A stretch of DNA of 15,187 bases from an uncultured Alistipes sp. (lineage in GTDB: Bacteria > Bacteroidota > Bacteroidia > Bacteroidales > Rikenellaceae): positions 1 to 15,187 of the forward strand of contig CAJUIE010000027.1 in assembly GCA_910586375.1 (NCBI GenBank). The letters run 5' to 3'. The notes under the pieces are model-generated. The model was not told the origin of the DNA, did not search any database, and saw only the letters and a program-made list of their open reading frames with translations. Position 1 is the first letter of the stretch. Every line of letters begins with the position of its first letter. The position numbers and the translations under genes were made by a program. This document shows positions 13,327 to 15,187 of this stretch, piece by piece.

Positions 13327-14772
13327 ATGCGGGTCGACGTAGTGCTGCGATATATCGGCATGGTGATGTTGTTCGTTGCCGGGTTCATGTTGCTTTCGGC
13401 AGGTATTGCCTGGGGCAGCGGCATGGATTCGTCGTTTTATCCCTTGCTGTTATCGGCTCTCCTGACGGTGCTGCTGGGGGCCTTCCCGCTGATTTTTGTC
13501 GAGCGTAAGGAGCAGCTCAGCACCAAGGAGGGCTTCTGCATCGTTGTAGGCTCGTGGCTCGTGGCGTGTGTGGTGGGAACTTTTCCTTATTTGCTGTGGG
13601 GCGGAGAATTTACGCTGGTCAATGCCTGGTTCGAGAGTGTCTCGGGGTTTACCACTACGGGAGCTACCGTGCTGACTGACGTGGAGGCCCTGCCGCGGGG
13701 GATGCAGTTCTGGCGCATGTCATCAACCTGGATCGGAGGTATGGGCGTCGTGATGTTTGCCCTGGTGATTCTGCCGGCGATGGGAAGCAGCAAGATGACC
13801 CTTTCCAACGTGGAGCTCTCGACCCTGGCTAAGGAGAATTATCGTTATCGGACGCAGATCATCGTGCGGATACTGCTGGTGGTTTATGTCGGCTTGACGG
13901 TATTGGCTGTAATGCTTCTGAAGGCAGCCGGAATGGAGTGGTTCGATGCTCTCTGCCACGGTATGTCGGCTTGCGCGACGAGCGGTTTTTCGACCAAAAA
14001 CGCCAGTATAGCTTATTATAACAGTCCGCTGATCGACACGATTCTTATTTTTGTGATGACGACGGCCGGTATCCATTTCGGATTGATTTATGCTACAGTG
14101 ACTGGCAAGCGCAACAATATTTTCCGCTCAGAGGTGACGTGCTGGTACCTGGGGCTGCTATTGGCGGGCGGCGCTGTCATCGCCATCTCTCTTTTCGGAG
14201 GGGGACTCTACCCTACTGTTTCGGCTTCGTTCCGTTATGGTCTTTTCCAGATTGTTTCGCTGGTGACGACCACTGGCTTCGCTACGGCCGACACCAATCT
14301 GTGGCCACCGCTGGCGGTTGTCATCCTGATTTTCGGGTCGCTGGTGTGTGCTTCGGCCGGTTCCACGGCGGGCGGTATCAAGATCAATCGTCTGGTCCTG
14401 GCCGCCAAGATGATGCAGGCGCGTCTGAAGCAGCAGCAGCACCCCAATGCCGTGATCCGTATTCGTCTGGATGGCATTGTCCAGGAGAACGAGTTTCTGT
14501 ATACGGTGATGACCTTTATTGTGGCCTATTTGATGCTGGTTCTGGCCGGCACTGTCTTCGCGACGGTTTGCGGCAGCGATCTGATGACGGCTTTTTCAGG
14601 GTCGGTGGCCATGGTCGGCAATGTCGGTCCGGGTTTTGGCTGCGTGGGATCGATGGATAATTACGGAGCACTTCCCGGAGTGCTCAAACTCTCCGACTCT
14701 TTGTTGATGCTGCTGGGGCGTCTGGAGATTTTCGGTTTGATACAGCTCTTTTTCATGAAATGGTGGAGATGA
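13327..14772 (+). CDS. trkH: Trk-type potassium uptake protein TrkH
   Basis: A 481-residue K+ channel-like subunit of the SKT superfamily. The four pore-loop selectivity segments are visible in order: TTTGAT (109-114), ATSGFS (217-222), TTTGFA (314-319) and GNVGPG (431-436). SSTWIGGMGVVMF (132-144) and the intramembrane-loop signature AGSTAGGIKI (344-353) are also conserved. Around ten hydrophobic helices match the family and the length is normal. No trkA-type gating subunit is in the window. It follows the sensor-like gene by 15 nt and overlaps the next gene as ATGA, so it lies in the middle of a likely three-gene unit. Confidence 0.96.
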   Translation: MRVDVVLRYIGMVMLFVAGFMLLSAGIAWGSGMDSSFYPLLLSALLTVLLGAFPLIFVERKEQLSTKEGFCIVVGSWLVACVVGTFPYLLWGGEFTLVNAWFESVSGFTTTGATVLTDVEALPRGMQFWRMSSTWIGGMGVVMFALVILPAMGSSKMTLSNVELSTLAKENYRYRTQIIVRILLVVYVGLTVLAVMLLKAAGMEWFDALCHGMSACATSGFSTKNASIAYYNSPLIDTILIFVMTTAGIHFGLIYATVTGKRNNIFRSEVTCWYLGLLLAGGAVIAISLFGGGLYPTVSASFRYGLFQIVSLVTTTGFATADTNLWPPLAVVILIFGSLVCASAGSTAGGIKINRLVLAAKMMQARLKQQQHPNAVIRIRLDGIVQENEFLYTVMTFIVAYLMLVLAGTVFATVCGSDLMTAFSGSVAMVGNVGPGFGCVGSMDNYGALPGVLKLSDSLLMLLGRLEIFGLIQLFFMKWWR

Positions 14773-15187
14773 CCCGGATGATGCTTAGAATCGGTATGTT
14801 TGCCGCGACCTTGTTGTGCGGTGTGGTGGTGCTGTGCGCCCAGCAACCGCCCGTTGCCGCTCGTATCGCAGGTCTTGAGGGAAACAGGGAGTATATGTCG
14901 TTGCTGGAAGAGGAGGCTCGTTTGCAGATCCGGGAGGATTCGGTTGTCCGGGCTGTTGAGGCTTTGCGGCATTTTTTGCGCGAGAATCCGGAGGCCGGGC
15001 GCGCGCATACGGACGAGATTCTGCGTCTGGAGAGCCGTATTTTTGAGTTACGCAACGCCAAGGGGCGGCTTGCCGACCGGATCAATACGATTGAGCAGGA
15101 GTGGGTCCTGGCCAATCTGGACGTCGCTTCAAAGCCCTCGTCTGCTGTCCGGACGGATCGGGGCGGGCTGCCGACGATTCCCGAGGC
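14769..15187 (+). CDS. Exported coiled-coil protein, partial (runs off the window)
   Basis: An open frame of 139 codons with no stop before the window end. A Sec-type signal peptide is visible: a basic start (MTRMMLRIG), a hydrophobic core, and a likely cleavage after VLCA before QQPP. The rest is helical and charged. A stretch rich in Glu, Arg and Leu (about residues 45-115) has coiled-coil character and is followed by a Ser/Thr/Gly/Pro-rich part. The ATG overlaps the trkH stop codon (ATGA), implying translational coupling. I do not recognise the family; envelope or periplasmic location is inferred from the signal peptide only. Confidence 0.75.
   Translation, partial: MTRMMLRIGMFAATLLCGVVVLCAQQPPVAARIAGLEGNREYMSLLEEEARLQIREDSVVRAVEALRHFLRENPEAGRAHTDEILRLESRIFELRNAKGRLADRINTIEQEWVLANLDVASKPSSAVRTDRGGLPTIPE

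Overview
The window looks like chromosomal DNA from a GC-rich gut Bacteroidota, most likely Alistipes or another member of the Rikenellaceae. This is inferred from several signs. Bacteroidota-type -7 promoter elements of the form TAnnTTTG recur (for example TATCTTTG). The four-gene 2-oxoacid:ferredoxin oxidoreductase, the TM2/DUF2752 pair, the fused RibBA and MtaB are of Bacteroidota style. There is also a relic of a FISUMP (Fibrobacter succinogenes major paralogous) domain. No rRNA, tRNA, CRISPR array, transposase or prophage gene is visible.

Left part (1-3640). A minus-strand pair encodes a zinc-ribbon TM2 membrane protein and a DUF2752 membrane protein, separated by two stem-loops. Diverging from it is a tight plus-strand operon with a clear -7 element at 889-896 and a strong hairpin terminator at 3596-3626. 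It encodes a complete 2-oxoacid:ferredoxin oxidoreductase: a two-cluster ferredoxin subunit, then the alpha, beta (TPP) and gamma subunits. This enzyme oxidatively decarboxylates a 2-oxoacid to an acyl-CoA with ferredoxin as electron acceptor. The substrate (2-oxoglutarate or a branched-chain oxoacid) cannot be fixed from sequence.

Middle (3631-6431). A small minus-strand lipoprotein gene is followed by about 830 bp that is almost gene-free and is the most unusual DNA here. It holds a 177-bp imperfect inverted repeat (4076-4252), an adjoining hairpin, a minus-strand TATCTTTG element, several short palindromes, and a truncated C-terminal fragment of a FISUMP-domain protein (4647-4847). The codons of that fragment resemble the product of a diversity-generating retroelement. 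Next comes a divergent oxidative-stress pair: a DUF892 (YciE/YciF) ferritin-like protein with a low-complexity tail, and a Prx6-type peroxiredoxin.

Right part. A tightly packed minus-strand operon (11091 down to 6573) runs ABC-3 metal permease, LptF/LptG-type permease, ribBA, fmt, with junctions of ATGA overlap, 26-nt overlap and 1-nt gap. Diverging from it on the plus strand is mtaB (tRNA methylthiotransferase). A new TATCTTTG element then precedes an orphan two-TM sensor-like protein with a HAMP-like tail but no output domain, trkH (K+ uptake channel subunit), and an exported coiled-coil protein that overlaps trkH by ATGA and runs off the window.

Most of the window is ordinary housekeeping sequence. 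The points worth a second look are the 177-bp inverted repeat, the FISUMP relic with its possible retroelement signature, and the orphan sensor/trkH/secreted-protein unit.
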